The notes beneath the pieces were generated by a model that did not search any database, was not told the origin of the DNA, and worked only from the letters and a program-made list of their open reading frames with translations. A program made the translations under genes and the position numbers. From contig JAYKKM010000439.1 of assembly GCA_035772405.1 (NCBI GenBank), positions 3,680,001 to 3,744,000 of the forward strand: a DNA stretch of 64,000 nt, given 5' to 3'. This stretch comes from Chrysogorgia sp. JL179-B06 (Eukaryota > Cnidaria > Anthozoa > Scleralcyonacea > Chrysogorgiidae). Of this stretch, positions 35,001 to 46,270 are shown one piece after another (the first letter of the stretch is position 1; every line of letters starts with the position of its first letter).

Positions 35001-36846
35001 TGTCTGTTCTCCCTAAATTTCTTCAATGCCAGTTCTCCCTAAATTTCTTCAATATCTGTTCTCCTTAAATTTCTTCAATGTCTGTTCTCCCTAAATTTCT
35101 TCAATGTCTGTTCTCCTTAAATTTCTTCAATGTCTGTTCTCCCTCAATTTCTTCAATGTCTGTTCTCCCTAAATTTCGTCAATGTCTGTTCTCCTTAAAT
35201 TTCTTCAATGTCTGTTCTCCCAAATTCCTTCAATGTCCGTTCTCCCTAAATTTCTTCAATGTCCGTTCTCCCTAAATTTCTTCAATGTCCGTTCTCCCTC
35301 AATTTCTTCAATGTCTGTTCTCCTTAAATTTCTTCAATGACGGTTCTCCCTAAATTTCTTCAATGTCTGTTCTCCCTAAATTTCGTCAATGTCTGTTCTT
35401 CCTAAATTTCTTCAATGTCTGTTCTCCCTCAATTTCTTCAATGTCTGTTCTCCCTCAATTTCTTCAATGTCTGTTCTCCCTAAATTTCTTCAATGTCTGT
35501 TCTCCCTAAATTTCTTCAATGTCTGTTCTTCCTAAATTTCTTCAATGTCTGTTCTCCCTAAATTTCTTCAATGTCTGTTCTCCCTAAATTTCTTCAATGT
35601 CTGTTCTCCCTAAATTTCTTCAATGCCAGTTCTCCCTAAATTTCGTCAATGTCTGTTCTCCCTCAATTTCTTCAATGTCTGTTCTCCCTAAATTTCGTCA
35701 ATGTCTGTTCTCCCTAAATTTCGTCAATGTCTGTTCTCCCTAAATTTCTTCAATGTCCGTTCTCCCTAAATTTCTTCAATGTCCGTTCTCCCTCAATTTC
35801 TTCAATGTCTGTTCTCCTTAAATTTCTTCAATGACGGTTCTCCCTAAATTTCTTCAATGTCTGTTCTCCCTAAATTTCGTCAATGTCTGTTCTTCCTAAA
35901 TTTCTTCAATGTCTGTTCTCCCTCAATTTCTTCAATGTCTGTTCTCCCTCAATTTCTTCAATGTCTGTTCTCCCTAAATTTCTTCAATGTCTGTTCTCCC
36001 TAAATTTCTTCAATGTCTGTTCTTCCTAAATTTCTTCAATGTCTGTTCTCCCTAAATTTCTTCAATGTCTGTTCTCCCTAAATTTCTTCAATGTCTGTTC
36101 TCCCTAAATTTCTTCAATGCCAGTTCTCCCTAAATTTCGTCAATGTCTGTTCTCCCTCAATTTCTTCAATGTCTGTTCTCCCTAAATTTCGTCAATGTCT
36201 GTTCTCCCTAAATTTCGTCAATGTCTGTTCTCCCTAAATTTCGTCAATGTCTGTTCTCCCTAAATTACTTCAATGACTGTTCTCCCTAAATTTCTTCAAT
36301 GTTGTATTCTCCCTAAATTTCTTCAATGTCTGTTCTCCCTAAATTTCTTCAATGTCTGTTCTCCCTAAATTTCTTCAATGTCAGTTCTCCCTAAATTTCT
36401 TCAATGTCCGTTCTCCCTAAATTTCTTCAATATCTGTTCTCCTTAAATTTCTTCAATGTCTGTTCTCCCTAAATTTCTTCAATGTCTGTTCTCCTAAATT
36501 TCTTCAATGTCTGTTCTCCCTCAATTTCTTCAATGTCTGTTCTCGCTAAATTTCGTCAATGTCTGTTCTCCTTAAATTTCTTCAATGTCTGTTCTCCTTA
36601 AATTTCGTCAATGTCTGTTCTCCCTAAATTTCTTCAATGTCTGTTCTCCTTAAATTTCTTCAATGTCTGTTCTCCCAAATTCCTTCAATATCAGTTCTCC
36701 CTAAATTTCTTCAATGTCCGTTCTCCCTAAATTTCTTCAATGTCTGTTCTCGCTCAATTTCTTCAATGTCTGTTCTCCTTAAATTTCTTCAATGACGGTT
36801 CTCCCTAAATTTCTTCAATGTCTGTTCTCCCTAAATTTCGTCAATG
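32051..36846. repeat. 26-bp minisatellite array, segment 2
   Basis: Same unit and variant blocks as segment 1. It begins GTCTGTTCTTCC directly after the insert and carries the CTCCAATCTCCC variant at about 32084 and 34456. It ends TTCGTCAATG against insert 2, exactly the same unit and base as the left border of insert 1. Confidence 0.98.
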
Positions 36847-38251
36847 CATGACAAGATGAGCCCGGACAAAGTGTGTAATTTTGCGCTTTGTGCATTGTGG
36901 GACATGTACCTCAATAATTGAGGTGACTGTCCCATGATGCCTTGCGGTCAACCTCCGAAAACTAGCTATCGACCAGCCTGCGACAAGATAATCTTTGAGA
37001 AATTTAACTCGGATTGTTATGTTACTCGGTGCTGAAACAGAGGATATATTCAAGTTTTGTATTCAGGCGAACTATTATTGGATTTAAAACAGTGGCCCGT
37101 TCAAACGCATTCAAACGCCGTTCAAACGCATTCGAACGGCGTTCGGTAAGCGTTAGAACGCTGCTAAACGCTGTTCGAACGGTTGACTATAACCGTTCGA
37201 ACGCCGAATCGCCGTTCGAACGGTTAACTACAACCGTTCGAACGCTGCTAAACGCCGTTCAAACGACTGATTAGAACCGTTCGAACGGCTGAATAGAAAG
37301 TTCGAACGCTGCTAAAACCAGTACCATGTGTTTTAATATCGTAATCTAGAAAGGGAAACCGTCTGTCGTAGAATACCTCTGCATGCGTCGCTGGCTCTCG
37401 CGTTTATTTCATCAGAAATTACTTTATTAACGAATGAACGGTTCACTCATACATACAGCTGCGTGCACATTCATTGACGGTCAACATCACTATGGCAATG
37501 CTCACACGGTCACACCGGATGTTTGTTTCTTTGGTTTGCGAACATTTCGAAAAGCGTCTTTGTAAATCGCTATTTTGATCTCCTTAGAAAGCCTATATTT
37601 AAAGAAGGATGTGCGTTTGCCCATAGGTTTGCCGAATTGTGGCAAAAACAATTGTGATCAAGCAAATTAGTTTTAAATAGTCTCAAATTACTGTTGTCAG
37701 CGAATATCCGTCTCAGTTACGCGAATCCCAAATTCGATGATTCTGACGCCAGGCATGAACCGTCGCGAAGAACGCTTACGATATGTTTGACAGTTTGGTT
37801 ATGTAAATGCTTGTTGATGAATGTTTAATTGGACACAAGGTTGAACGCTTGTAGGCACTAGCCAACTTCCAACCGTTCGAGATAGCCGTTCGAACGCCAC
37901 TCGCTAGCCGTTCGAACGCTATAGCTAGCCGTTCGAATTTTTCACCAAACCGTTCGAACGGTTTCGAACGCCGTTCGAACGGCGTTCGAAATATTATTTT
38001 TTCCCATGGAGGGTCACCTATTATTTTTCTTCTTCCAAAATAGAATTCCGTTTCAAATAGATCAATATATTTATCGCTTGCTTTGAATAAAAATGTGTTC
38101 CCTGAGTGTCTTGAGTTCAATTGATTCTCTGACTGTGTAACCATAGAAACAACCTCATTAATCAACCAATCACAGTAAAGTATCTATGAACACATCCCGT
38201 CACACTTTGCGAGCATAAATTACACACTTTGTCCGGGCGCGTCTTCTAATG
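36847..38251. mobile_element. Inserted element 2 in satellite (near-identical to element 1)
   Basis: Nearly identical to 30650-32050. Differences I can see: a 14-base extra stretch near 37034, one fewer copy of a 9-base CGAATCGCC unit near 37205, and a few single-base changes. Both copies are bordered by the same satellite variants on both sides (GACGGTTCTCC block left, TTCTTCC then CTCCAATCTCCC right). They were therefore duplicated together with flanking array, at an offset of 6197 bases, rather than inserted twice. Confidence 0.85.
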
Positions 38252-39654
38252 GTCTGTTCTTCCTAAATTTCTTCAATGTCTGTTCTCCAATCTCCCTCAA
38301 TTTCTTCAATGTCTGTTCTCCCTCAATTTCTTCAATGTCTGTTCTCCCTAAATTTCTTCAATGTCTGTTCTCCCTAAATTTCTTCAATGTCTGTTCTCCC
38401 TAAATTTCTTCAATGTCTGTTCTTCCTAAATTTCTTCAATGTCTGTTCTCCCTAAATTTCTTCAATGTCTGTTCTCCCTAAATTTCTTCAATGTCTGTTC
38501 TCCCTAAATTTCTTCAATGCCAGTTCTCCCTAAATTTCGTCAATGTCTGTTCTCCCTCAATTTCTTCAATGTCTGTTCTCCCTAAATTTCGTCAATGTCT
38601 GTTCTCCCTAAATTTCGTCAATGTCTGTTCTCCCTAAATTTCGTCAATGTCTGTTCTCCCTAAATTACTTCAATGTCTGTTCTTCCTAAATTTCTTCAAT
38701 GTCTGTTCTCCCTCAATTTCTGTTCAAATCAATGTCTGTTCTCCTTAAATTTCTTCAATGTCTGTTCTCCCTCAATTTCTTCAATGTCTGTTCTCCTTAA
38801 ATTTCTTCAATGACGGTTCTCCCTAAATTTCTTCAATGTCTGTTCTCCCTAAATTTCGTCAATGTCTGTTCTCCCTAAATTTCTTCAATGTCTGTTCTCC
38901 TTAAATTTCTTCAATGTCTGTTCTCCCTAAATTTCGTCAATGTCTGTTCTCCCTAAATTTCTTCAATGTCTGTTCTCCCTAAATTTCGTCAATGTCTGTT
39001 CTTCCTAAATTTCTTCAATGTCTGTTCTCCCTAAATTTCTTCAATGTCTGTTCTCCCTAAATTTCTTCAATGTCTGTTCTCCCTAAATTTCTTCAATGTC
39101 TGTTCTCCCTAAATTTCTTCAATGTCTGTTCTCCCTAAATTTCTTCAATGTCTGTTCTCCCTAAATTTCTTCAATGTCTGTTCTCCCTAAATTTCTTCAA
39201 TGTCTGTTCTCCCTAAATTTCTTCAATGTCTGTTCTCCCTAAATTTCTTCAATGTCTGTTCTCCCTAAATTTCTTCAATGTCTGTTCTCTTTAAATTTCT
39301 TCAATGTCTATTCTCCTTAGATTTCTTCAATGTCTGTTCTCCCTAAATTTCTTCAATGTCTGTTCTCCCTAAATTTCTTCAATGTCTGTTCTCCTTAAAT
39401 TTCTTCAATGTCTGTTCTCCCTAAATTTCGTCAATGTCTGTTCTCCCTAAATTTCTTCAATGTCTATTCTCCTTAGATTTCTTCAATGTCTGTTCTCCTT
39501 AAATTTCTTCAATGTCTGTTCTCCCTAAATTTCTTCAATGTCTGTTCTCCTTAAATTTCGTCAATGTGTGTTCTCCTTAAATTTCGTCAATGTCTGTTCT
39601 CCCTGAATTTCTTCAATGTGTGTTCTCCTTAAATTTGTTCAATGTCTGTTCTCC
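38252..39654. repeat. 26-bp minisatellite array, segment 3
   Basis: The same unit, becoming more uniform from about 39010 to 39280, where more than ten consecutive units are identical. It then ends in degenerate units (GTGTGTTCTCC, AAATTTGTTC) at 39654. The uniform stretch suggests the most recent unit-level expansion, next to the array edge. Confidence 0.97.
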
Positions 39655-40654
39655 ACACATTCAGTACGGCAGAATCGTTCATGAAAACTACCCAGGAACT
39701 GTCGACGAATTCTAACAAATATCGATTCCTTCGAAAAAACAAGATCTATTAACTCTTCAAAAACAATATCTATCGTATTGAACTTCCGTTTTTAAATAGT
39801 ATCAGCCAATGGGAATTGACACACAGATTCGTTTTTGTATGCTTTCCGTGCAGGCACCGCCTATTTTCTCTCCTTATTTCCCAATGACCTGCTCGCAGGC
39901 TATACCTACAGTACTAGCACCAAGTTCACCAACAACACACAAAAAGAGAAGACATACTGTACAGGTACATTAGGTTCAATCACAGGTAGTCCAGACAAGT
40001 GATATGACAGGTAAAAGTGAATCCAACACATGAAGTAGTCATATTATATTCGTTCTCAGGGCCTTCCGGGTTATGCGCGGTCGAAGAAACGTTAGTCAAA
40101 ATAAATCGCAAAATATGACTTTTAAATCTCATATTTTATGCATTAAACGTTAATAAAATCGATTGAAACTTCTGTGGTGTGTTCCTGTATATCTATAGAC
40201 ACGTTTTGAAGAGTTCGGCATGAGCAAATACCTGGGTTCTCTTAAAACTCTTCACACTTATAAAAATAGGGAAGGTAGGAAACAGACGGCATATAATCGA
40301 CTTCGAACCCTTCAACATAATCGAAATTTTTACCAAGAAGAATGCTTCCAGTCATGCTTTACTTTCGCATGAGCTCGAAAGGATAAATATACCATGTCCT
40401 TTAACCTACTAAACAAAACTAGCTGCCTTTTAAGAAACGCGAGCTTTCTTGGAGTTTCATAACACCGCTTCGATTAAGGCTGAAATAGGCGTGAAGCAAG
40501 TCATGATGGACAGCCGAGCCGTTGAAACACGCAAGAGTCCTGGAACGAGGAATTTAAACGGACTGTGTGACTGTTATGAATTAGGACTTGGATTGAGGGA
40601 AAAGGCAGGACGTTAATAAACCTTTTAGGGAGAGTACTGTACACTAAAATGTAC
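39655..40654. other. Unique-looking part of GS intron 4
   Basis: No coding signal, no recognised repeat. A weak open frame on the minus strand overlapping 40501-40654 is the intron read-through of the GS exon next to it. Confidence 0.55.
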
Positions 40655-40821
40655 CTGAAGTTTGTGTGAGCACCTGCACCATTCCAATCTCCACTGACAG
40701 GTTTAGGATCCAGTGTAACCACAATATCAAAATCTTCAGCGACACGATAAAGAAGGAATCTTGAAACCCACAAATGATCACCCATTTCAATACCTTCAGA
40801 TGGCCCAATTTGATATTCCCA
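40655..40821 (-). CDS. Glutamine synthetase, fourth coding exon
   Basis: Residues about 197-252. It starts [18 protein letters not shown] right after TTTTAG (40827-40822) and contains the GS ATP-binding signature region [18 protein letters not shown], ending in the split Ser codon (AG|T). The donor is GTACAT (40654-40649), a weaker match to consensus than the other donors. 167 bases, 5' phase 0 and 3' phase 2, consistent with both neighbours. Confidence 0.96.
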
Positions 40822-41288
40822 CTAAAATAATTATGTATATAATCTTAATCCTAGTTAAGACTTAAAAAGCTTACATTACAATACCACACAAAGATATATC
40901 TATTATATATAGATAGGATAAATTTCATGGCATCCGCTACATGTAGACTGCTGAAAGCTTTTTAAGCCTTGTAAAGACCCAAACATGAAATTACCACTAA
41001 AAATGTTTTAAACATAATCATTATATTTGACAAAAATATATATATCAAATTATGGCAATTTTATCTTAAATTATCTTTACACAAAAACTCAAACATTTTC
41101 ATGAAAGTAATGTATGTACCTTATTTTTCATGGAAGTAATATATGTTCATGGAAAACTGTTAGTACTGAGAGAAGTTTTCCATTTAAACAACAGTGGTGT
41201 TAAAAACGTTTGTGAATCGTTTAAGCTAATTATAAAGTGCGTATGAAACTATTTAAAGAACTTTGGCAACAAAAATTAAGTTTGTCTA

Positions 41289-41703
41289 ATATGAAAGAAC
41301 TCGTAAAATTATAGAGTAACACATTTTAAAAAGTTTCCGTACTTTACTTCGTTTTTGAAATATTTCAGTTTGTTTGATATGTAAATGAGATGCTCTCTGA
41401 GTCTCTGACGTCAGGCTCCTGGTAAATAATTTTCACTGATTAAAATATTAGTTACATCTTCAAGTTTGTTACACAAATTTACTTGAAAATGTACGTATAA
41501 CTCCTCCTCATGATAATGAACGTTATATACTTACAATTACTGAGATATATGACATGTTTTAATGAGTGAAAATTCTCTACCTGCACTGACGTCAGAGACC
41601 ATCTCATTTACATATCAAACAAACTGAAATATTTCAAAAACGAAGTAAAATACGGAAAAGTTGTAAAAGGTGTTACTCTATCATTTTACGAGTTCTTTCA
41701 TAT
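41289..41703. mobile_element. Fold-back MITE with about 120-bp inverted arms
   Basis: Left arm 41289-41412 and right arm 41586-41703 are near-perfect inverted copies from ATATGAAAGAACTCGTAAAA inward to CTGACGTCA. The spacer of about 170 bases has no ORF. It lies in GS intron 3. Right next to it (about 41707-41775) is a hairpin, ACCCAGGGCATTTTGCC with GGCAAAAATGGCCCTGGG, whose right half recurs at about 62195. Confidence 0.85.
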
Positions 41704-42608
41704 CAACCTCGTACCCAGGGCATTTTGCCTCCACGGTGGAAGGTCGGCAAAAATGGCCCTGGGATCGGCTGGTCACATGACACCCAGAATTTCTGGGTGT
41801 TTAGACATGATAATTTTTGTAAAGTTGTCTTTGTTCCATTGCATTTGTCTACTTTGTTGACCTGAATAATTGCCAAATAATCAGAGTTGTTCAAGCAGCT
41901 AACAAGCTTAATAATCCACCATACATTCATGGTTATCTCTTACAAAAGGTATGAAGAAGCATATATCCAATTTAGCGAAAGTTATCACTTATAATTTGCT
42001 GTACAATTTAAAGACAGCATTCAGATTTAGAATGGATAAATTATACTCGGCTGAATTAATTGAGTTTTATGACAAGCCAATCGGATTATACAATGGACCA
42101 GAAAAGTGGTCACTTCCATGCGCGGCAAATACCACGTGACGTGTTGGTGTGACGTCAAGGTGTTTACAAGTAGTGTAAAGATGGGAGAAATTGGTGAGAA
42201 AGCAACAACACACGGTGGAAGACATTGCGTTGTTTGTGTTCCTAACAACACTAGTTGTCGAATCACTTAATATTTTTTAAAAATACGCTCTCTTTCACTC
42301 TCTGTTCATCAAACATCTTGAAGTCATCAGAGCTAAAAGCTTGTCTCTGTGACAAATGTTTAACAAATTAGTCAATTTTGATGCTTAACAACGTGTTAAA
42401 ATGTTTTTTTAGAAAACAACAAATGTGAAAGTGTGTTCTAAACATATCTAACAATGAAAAACTGAAAAAATTGTCTAATTGTCTAATATAGGCAACTTTA
42501 AAGGTGTTAAGAATAAACTTCTACGAGCTTTAACAACTTACAGTGAGGAGTCTAATTTCTTTACACAACTAACTCTTGGGCAAAAACAAGCGAATTTGAA
42601 ATTTTTAC
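41704..42608. other. Rest of GS intron 3
   Basis: Besides the CCCAGGG hairpin repeat at 41707-41790, I see no gene or clear repeat. Only the hairpin half GCAAAAATGGCCCTGGGATC is shared with another place in the window. Confidence 0.5.
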
Positions 42609-42836
42609 CTGAGAAGGCATTACTTCGGCATTGGTTCCAGCAATTTTGACTCCTGCATATAAACATGCTCTATAATGAGCTTCAACGACTTCTCTTCCAT
42701 ACACGTTTCCTGTACCAACAGAACAATAATATTTGCCTTGTGGTTCAGGAAAACCTCCCTTTGGCCATCCTAAAGGATGTTTATCTTTGTCAAGCAAAGT
42801 ATACTCTTGTTCGATACCAAACCATGGAATTTCATC
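42609..42836 (-). CDS. Glutamine synthetase, third coding exon
   Basis: 76 codons, phase 0 at both ends, residues about 121-196. It begins [19 protein letters not shown], whose E-x-E glutamates ligate the catalytic metals. It continues with [19 protein letters not shown] and [18 protein letters not shown], and ends AEVMPSQ. AEVMPSQ joins WEYQIGP of the next exon to complete a highly conserved GS block. Acceptor TTTAG at 42841-42837, donor GTAAAA at 42608. Confidence 0.97.
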
Positions 42837-43039
42837 CTAAATTATTAAATTGAAACAAAATTTTAATGGTATACAAAAAAGTTACAATAAAGGTAGATTT
42901 ACGAGAAATGTATAAATATACAACACTTTGCTGAAAGATACTGTTGAGGCAAAAATCAGCTAAGTTTCGTTGAAACAAAGAATTATAAATATTTGATAAA
43001 ATGGTTATAAAGTAGTGTGATGGATAGGCACTAGGCAGT

Positions 43040-43440
43040 GGTAAAGGACATTGGCAACACAAATCAAATTTCCAATTTTTGACTTTATGATTAACAAACA
43101 GGCTTACAGTAAGGTAATCCAAGTAAACAAAACTATTCTTGTACAAAACAACAACACTAATTTTGACCAAAGACAATCCTGTCATCCGCCATCTTGTTGT
43201 AATACTTTGCCTAATTAACTGGGAAGTTGGTGACGTCACACCTGGGGTAACCTGATGAAACTACTCTGTGGGTAGCTGAGTTTCCGCGGAATGTTTTTTA
43301 AAATGTTGTGGTTCAATTGAAAAAGGTTTGAAAAAGTTTCAGGCTAGATAAAAATTTCGCTTTACCCAGGTTGTGACGTAACATGCATATCGAAAATAGA
43401 TCCAAGATGGCTGACAATGATTCAGGTTGGGAGTCACTAA
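43040..43440. mobile_element. Truncated relative of the TTAA MITE
   Basis: From about 43113, GGTAATCCAAGTAAACAAAA and the following GCCATCTTGTTGTAATAC, TGACGTCAC and GATCCAAGATGGC are collinear with the element at 45773-46270. The right end is missing. The left end near 43043 (TAAAGGACATTGGCA) is diverged. Confidence 0.6.
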
Positions 43441-43777
43441 TTGTACAGCCGTTTATGTCGTGACGTCACAATTTTCGACACTATTTGGTTATTTTCTAGG
43501 TACAAAACTAACCCTTACCCAAAATCAAACCCTAATCCTAACCCTAACCTTATTTCAGTTTAAAGTCGAACAATTCGAGGTGGTATTTTGACATCACGAC
43601 ATAAACTGCTGTACATTATTATAGTGAATCCCGATTCAGGTAAGCAACTTTGACAGTGTAATTAATACGCTTTACGAGCATTTTTGCAACCTATATTCAA
43701 CAACCTATATTCGCAACCTATATTCCGGCTTTTAAGTTACGTACTTTGATCCATAGACGGATTTTCTGGTGGGGTGC

Positions 43778-43799
43778 GGGGGGGGGGGGGGTGGGGGGT

Positions 43800-43845
<46 letters not shown>

Positions 43846-43889
43846 GTACTACCCCTCCAATTTTTGTTTTCACACCCCCCCCCCCCCCC
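43778..43889. repeat. Long G tract followed by C tract
   Basis: About 67 bases of almost uninterrupted G (43778-43844), then a 15-base C run (about 43875-43889). The GS transcript reads C-rich then G-rich here. The flanks (AGACGGATTTTCTGG; TTCACCCCTC) resemble decayed hAT ends. Such runs are error-prone in assembly. Confidence 0.9.
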
Positions 43890-45309
43890 AAACGAAACGT
43901 TCACCCCTCTAAAAAAATGTTAACACAGTAATATCACGTTAGCGAGTTTTCCCTTTGTCTTAACGGGTTGATTTAATCACCCTCATCGAGCGGGCGGTTT
44001 AATAGCTAATACGCCTCATTTCATGATATTACTTATAATAATTTGATAGAACCCTATTTCGGGTTTACAGGGTCATTTAACTCTGTCAAAGGACCTGCCA
44101 AATTCATTGACTTGACAACTTCAAAAACCTTAGTTTTTTGCTTCGAATGCCTTCTGATGTGCTCTAGAAACCTTGATTTTTCGGTGGTGCTTTGCTTTCT
44201 AGCCTCCCACCAGCGGCTCCACCCCTAGACCTCACTGGGGGCTGAGCCATGAAGCACAACGTTTGGTGACGCCTTGTGTTACCTCCCCCCTAGTAATAAA
44301 TATGAAAATCCGTTTCTGCTTTGATCTAAAAGGTACTTATTTTTTACAACCCCAAACTACTATATTCTGGCTATTTAAGTCCCGTTCTTTGATCTAAAAG
44401 GTACTTATTTTTTGTTGCCAATGTCATTTAAAATACAAATTAAGAACTCTAAAAGATTGGTGTACTGCCAAAATATCGAATTGCATGTATAACATTGAAA
44501 TAAAAATAACAGAAAATAAAAGTGAAATAAAAATAACAGAATTTTTAAAATAATCATGTGAGAAAAATTTGGCAAATCAAAATACGATAAACAATAACAA
44601 ATAATTAATGAGATGTAAAACGTCATTTGTTATATTTTAGCACAATCAGTGAGAAGGCTGGTGGTGGATCAAAGAGAATGCTAATAAGTAGATGAAATAA
44701 ATAAAACAATACGCCCGCTAGGCGTTAACTTGGGCTACTTTTAGGGACATGGCGGCATGTTAGACAGTTTGAATAAAAAAACCCGCTCACTTATCTTATA
44801 TTACAAAGGATAATTTTTAATGCATTGATTTCTGTAATCAGGCACTGAAGGCATTGTGCAGCGCTCGTTTAAAGTGGGAGACTTTTAGAAGCAAGTTGGG
44901 CTGGAAATGAAGACGAAGAAAAATCAGGCGTCTACACGCAGGCTAGCTCCCCTCCCCTCCCCCCAATGAGGAACGCCTGACAACGCAGACGAAATTTAAT
45001 GTAAACACTAAACACGTCGGGAATGCTATTTTTTTCTAATATTTGTTCGATTGAAGGTCTTCCTGTGTCAAAATTTATATAAAAATCAACGGCAAGGTAC
45101 ACGAAACATGTCTGTTACGAAATTACATCGGTTTAATGGACATAAAAGCATTAAATCATTGGGTAAACGACGAATAGATCTTGAAGCCAAGTCTCGCTTT
45201 AATCGCTTACGCATTTTCTCATATAACATCTGGCGTTCGATTCCCCAGATTCAAGTGATCATTTCGATATAGAATTGATTTAAATCGGACAAAAAGACAA
45301 CGTTTCATA

Positions 45310-45813
45310 ATGATTAATATTACGGAGTTTCACGGGATAAATGTCAACAGACAACACAGACTGCGATTCATTGCCAATAAAACGAAAGTCCGAACTCGCT
45401 TCGATTCGCTTGCAACCACTATATGTTGTCATGTTGACGTTTCGTCCACGGTTCTGCGAGTTCTTTCTTTAATCTCTCATCTTGGAGAGAATCTTTGCAT
45501 TAGTTTGCGGGTTTACAGGTCTCGTAAATGCTTTCCAGACTGCGATTCATTGACAATAAAACTGCCCGAAATCGCTTTAATTCACTATTTATACGCCCAC
45601 GCAATAATTACATTCTCTCGACGTACAAAAAAACCGACGACGACGATGAACACAGAAATGAAGCCGGATTTAAGACTCGTGCTACGGCCTCGTGCTACTA
45701 CCCGAGTAATAAAGCCGAACTTAAGATTCGTGCTAGGTCACAGTAGCCCCAGTAATAACCAAAGGGAATTAAAGGATATGGCAATAAAAATTATTTTTGC
45801 CTTTCTGGTATAA
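45310..45813 (+). repeat. Tandem duplication with an incidental 167-codon open frame
   Basis: Two copies about 181 bases apart begin CAGACTGCGATTCATTG (45356 and 45537) and continue CAATAAAAC and CGCTT. The long open frame over them has no recognisable domain and ends inside the inverted terminal repeat of the adjacent MITE. It also lies antisense in the GS intron, so I do not call a gene. Confidence 0.55.
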
Positions 45814-46270
45814 ACAAACGGTCATACGAGGGTAATCCAAGTGAAAAACTACTCTGCTGCAAAACATCATCATTAATTTCCACAAATAAAAATCTTGTTA
45901 TCTGCCATCTTGTTTTAACACCTTACCTAATTAACAAGACGTCACAAGTAGGGTAAACATGATGAAACTTTCCTTTCTGGTTCCTGAATTTATGTAGTAT
46001 ACTTTTAAAAGTATTGTGGTTCAATTGAAATATCCACAAAAATCAAGTCTAGACCTATATACGTGAAATTATTTCACTTTATCCTGCTTGTGACGTCACA
46101 CGAATGTCGAAAAATTATCCAAGATGGCGGATCATGGTGGAAAACAGCAATGTCTTTTGTCGAAATTAGTGATGTTGTTTTGCACAAGAGTCGTTTTGTT
46201 TACTTGGATTACCCTGTGAAGGCAATTTGCTAATCAGAAAGGCAAAAATAATTTTTAATGCCATCTCCCT
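45773..46270. mobile_element. MITE with TTAA target duplication
   Basis: 498 bp flanked by TTAA at 45769-45772 and 46271-46274. Inverted ends share GGCA, TAAAAATTATTTTTGCCTTT and, deeper, GGTAATCCAAGT and AAAACATCATCATTAATTTC-like sequence for about 150 bases. It contains paired TGACGTCAC-like words and AAGATGGCGG. TTAA specificity points to piggyBac-type mobilisation. Confidence 0.8.

Larger units (their letters stand above)
23650..40654 (-). other. Glutamine synthetase intron 4 (17.0 kb), mostly satellite
   Basis: The intron is bounded by GTACAT (40654 side) and TTTTAG (23655-23650). Roughly 13 kb of it is one 26-bp tandem repeat and 2.8 kb is two inserted elements. 39655-40654 and 23650-23790 are unique-looking, with no coding signal. 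A transcript of GS must cross all of it. Confidence 0.9.

Noticed and set aside
23791..39654. CRISPR-like array or repetitive protein gene in the tandem region
   Set aside because: Units are contiguous with no spacers. The 26-bp period is not a multiple of three, open frames are short and the region lies in a GS intron.
23791..39654. Glucocorticoid-type half-sites (TGTTCT in each unit) regulating GS
   Set aside because: TGTTCT is the steroid-receptor half-site and vertebrate GS is glucocorticoid-responsive, but there are no paired palindromic sites, and an invertebrate of this kind is not expected to have that receptor. Coincidence is the simpler view.
45310..45813. A 167-residue protein on the plus strand
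   Set aside because: No recognisable domain, built on a 181-bp tandem duplication, and its C-terminus is the inverted repeat of a MITE.
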